From: Bog-473 sp963817735
GTDB lineage: Bacteria; Actinomycetota; Acidimicrobiia; Acidimicrobiales; RAAP-2
Direction: 5' to 3'
Length of the DNA: 64,000 bases
Assembly: GCA_963817735.1 (NCBI GenBank)
Contig: CAWFPP010000010.1
Location: 263,925-327,924, forward strand
Made by a program: the position numbers and the translations under genes. The notes beneath the pieces were generated by a model. It was not told where the DNA came from. It saw nothing but the letters and a program-made list of their open reading frames with translations, and made no database searches. Positions 62,015-64,000 of the stretch are shown piece after piece (position 1 is the first letter of the stretch; each line of letters starts with the position of its first letter).

Positions 62015-62265
62015 CGCGGCAGTCCGTGTTCGTCATAAAGAAGGTCGGCATGATCTGCGGATCGGAACGGCTCCTTGAGGTGAGCCGCACAGTCCCTGCC
62101 GATCGCCAGCAGGCGATCCGCCAGGCTCAGATTGTGTTCCTGTCGAACCCGATCGAGCCGCTCGCGAACGGCAATTGTCACGGCGGCCGTCATGCTCTCG
62201 CCGGTGAGCTTTGCCAATTCTTCCGCCAATCTATGCGCTTCTCTGTTTTTGATGTTTAGGCTCAT
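62011..62265 (-). CDS. vapB: VapB-type antitoxin (Rv0623-like)
   Basis: This 84-aa antitoxin has SLNIKNREAHRLAEELAKLT, GESMTAAVTIAVRERLDRVR and the tail ADHADLLYDEHGLPR. This is the standard PSK-type VapB with the toxin-binding Asp-rich end. A longer start upstream is possible but gives a non-family N-terminus. Confidence 0.93.
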   Translation of the reverse strand: MSLNIKNREAHRLAEELAKLTGESMTAAVTIAVRERLDRVRQEHNLSLADRLLAIGRDCAAHLKEPFRSADHADLLYDEHGLPR

Positions 62266-62711
62266 GGCACATCTACCATTCCTCCTGATATATGCTACCT
62301 TTCTACCATGCCCAGAGCTCTCCAACAACCCCCTGAGGCGGTTTGCAAGGTGAGCGCTTCAGACCGGCTGGGTTAGCCTCTTTTTCCGTTGCCGGTTCCG
62401 GAGGCGTACTCCGGCTCCTCCGCGGTTTCGCCAATGAACTCGAGCCCTTGGGATTATTTGTGGTTTTTGATTTTAGTTCTCCATCGGGCCTTGCCGGACC
62501 TGCAGCGCATGAAACTTTGCTACTCTGCGGCTGCGTCGTCGGCACCGAGGTCGGTATTCCCTTGGTGCGACTAAGCCCGTGTTTTAGTTGGACCCGGGGT
62601 TCCTTGAGCACCTCAGACTGTCGCCACGGGCTGTTATCAGCTCCGGAGCACGCTTCTTAGAGTTCTTATTTACGGGGATCCCACGCCGACGACGCAACCC
62701 AGGAGGAGGAA
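62266..62711. other. Upstream region of the IS110 element
   Basis: Probably includes the IS left end and the vapBC promoter (TA-rich near 62,280-62,310). A 102-codon minus-strand frame (Ser/Lys/Pro-rich) is open but has no motif or ribosome site. GGAGGAGGA lies directly before the transposase ATG. Confidence 0.45.
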
Positions 62712-63944
62712 ATGGAACTGTTGCATCGACGATGTTGCGGTCTCGACGTTCACAAGGAGACGGTGGTTGCCTGCCTACGCCTTGTAGCCGACGGTAAGGT
62801 CACCACCGAAGTTCGCACGTTCCAGACAACCACGGCGGACCTTCTGCGCTTGTCGGAGTGGTTGGCGGCAAACGGTTGCACGCATGTGGCGATGGAGGCG
62901 ACCGGCGTCTACTGGAAGCCGGTGTGGCATATCTTGGATGATGGCGAGTTCGCGTTGGTGTTGGCAAACGCCGCGCATGTGAAGAACGTGCCGGGCCGCA
63001 AGACCGACGTCAACGATGCGATGTGGCTGGCCGAACTGCTGGCGCACGGTCTAATCCGGGCGAGCTTTGTGCCGGACACACAGACGCAGGAGATGCGCAA
63101 CCTGCTGCGCACGCGTAAGCAATTGGTTCGTGAGCAGTCGAGCCACGTGCTGCGGGTGCAAAAGACACTCGAAGACGCCAACATCAAATTGAACTCAGTG
63201 CTTACCGATTTGATGGGCAAGAGCGGCCGCGCCATGATCGAGGCACTGATCGCCGGCGAAACCAATCCCGCCAAACTGGCCAGCCTTGCCCATCGGCGGG
63301 CAAAGGCGTCACCTGAAGAGTTCCGTGAGGCGCTTCGCGGCCGCGTAACGAAGCACCATCGCTTCCTGCTGCGCCTTCATCTCAATCAGATCGATGCTCT
63401 CAATGCTGCTGTGGCCACGATTGACGCACAGGTGGAGGCAAATCTTGGGCCCTTTCGCACCGCAGTCGAGCAAGTAATATCGATCCCGGGCATCAAGAAC
63501 CTCGGCGCTCACGTCATCGTCTCCGAGATCGGCATCGACATGAGCCGGTTCCCTTCGGACGCACATCTTATCTCGTGGGCTGGCATATGTCCGCGCAACG
63601 ACGAGAGTGCCGGTAAACGCCGATCCAATCGCCTGCGCAAGGGCGCTCCCTGGCTCAAAACCACGCTGGTGCAGTGCGCCTGGGCGGCGGTAAAAAAGAA
63701 AGACAGCTACCTGCAGGCCCAATTCTATCGCATCAAAGCCCGGCGCGGCCCCAAGAAGGCGATCATGGCCGTCGCCGCCTCCATCCTTACCGCCATCTAC
63801 CACATGCTCAAGGACGGGACGATGTACAAAGACCTCGGCCGCAATCACTTCGATCGCCGTTCCACCGACCAGCAAAAAAACCGCCTGATCAAACGCCTAG
63901 CTGAACTCGGCTACGCTGTGGAGATCAAGCCGCTCGCCGCCTGA
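62712..63944 (+). CDS. IS110-family transposase
   Basis: This 410-aa DEDD transposase has CCGLDVHKETVVACLRLV (first Asp), VAMEATGVYWKPVWHIL (Glu), PGRKTDVNDAMWLAELLAHG (DD) and the C-terminal Tnp_20 segment ISIPGIKNLGAHVIVSEIGI, FPSDAHLISWAGICPRNDES with the catalytic Ser. Recent work shows IS110 elements use an RNA from their non-coding ends to guide insertion, so the 5' flank may encode one. It is intact; the right end lies in or beyond the final 56 bases. Confidence 0.93.
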   Translation: MELLHRRCCGLDVHKETVVACLRLVADGKVTTEVRTFQTTTADLLRLSEWLAANGCTHVAMEATGVYWKPVWHILDDGEFALVLANAAHVKNVPGRKTDVNDAMWLAELLAHGLIRASFVPDTQTQEMRNLLRTRKQLVREQSSHVLRVQKTLEDANIKLNSVLTDLMGKSGRAMIEALIAGETNPAKLASLAHRRAKASPEEFREALRGRVTKHHRFLLRLHLNQIDALNAAVATIDAQVEANLGPFRTAVEQVISIPGIKNLGAHVIVSEIGIDMSRFPSDAHLISWAGICPRNDESAGKRRSNRLRKGAPWLKTTLVQCAWAAVKKKDSYLQAQFYRIKARRGPKKAIMAVAASILTAIYHMLKDGTMYKDLGRNHFDRRSTDQQKNRLIKRLAELGYAVEIKPLAA

Positions 63945-64000
63945 GCCGTGTCTGTGGCACCGCCAGCAGGGGGAGTTTGTGGCACGGTCCGAGCAAGTAT

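Noticed and set aside
1..64000. tRNA, rRNA or tmRNA genes
   Set aside because: I looked for T-arm (GGTTCGAATCC-like) and anticodon-arm patterns and for rRNA-conserved words and found none I could support; a dedicated scan would be decisive.

Overview
The window is a composite of three stretches with different codon use, GC content and gene ancestry. They meet at about 22,165 and about 27,635, and each meeting point cuts through genes. No insertion sequence, repeat or tRNA sits at either point, so a chimeric metagenomic scaffold is the simplest reading. Every neighbourhood argument that crosses a join should be discarded.

Segment I (1 to ~22,165) is very GC-rich and nearly free of broken genes. 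It looks actinobacterial (Acidimicrobiia or Mycobacteriales-like): tandem TetR and MarR regulators, DUF427 proteins, a 3Fe-4S ferredoxin, a mycothiol-dependent isomerase tail, ATGA/GTGA-coupled starts and several probably leaderless starts. It encodes an acid/CoA-thioester catabolic island: a LivHM-LivG-LivF-binding-protein ABC importer, a second near-paralogous binding protein, an enoyl-CoA hydratase, an SDR, a DUF427-thioesterase fusion with a stand-alone DUF427 protein, two metal-dependent amidohydrolase/decarboxylase-like enzymes, a B12 acyl-CoA mutase large subunit without its B12-binding partner, an alpha/beta hydrolase and a Gfo/Idh oxidoreductase. A 16-bp palindrome centred on ACGT recurs before three of these units and is a candidate shared operator. 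The segment ends with a flippase-pseudokinase membrane protein and a cysteine dioxygenase-rhodanese pair.

Segment II (~22,165 to ~27,635) is Acidobacteria-like: a truncated surface protein, a secreted protein, a cytochrome c and PQQ-dehydrogenase pair riddled with frameshifts, and the C-terminal half of a TonB-dependent outer-membrane protein.

Segment III (~27,635 to 64,000) resembles Rhizobiales (Bradyrhizobiaceae-like) accessory DNA in decay. It begins inside a cysNC gene and DUF2061. It then carries fragments of glmM and glmU, conserved rhizobial hypotheticals, a broken prophage packaging module (ParB/methylase, DUF5681, terminase), PEP-CTERM protein remnants, two DUF4038-type glycosidases, IS30, IS21 (with IS3 nested in its end), IS1182 and IS110 elements, and about nine toxin-antitoxin loci between 42 and 62.3 kb. 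Several toxins or antitoxins are broken. Several short dispersed repeats and two genes with their middles excised (glmM and the methylase) suggest extensive recombination or mis-assembly.

I found no CRISPR array, rRNA or tRNA. All family assignments come from reading motifs; no database search or composition calculation was run.
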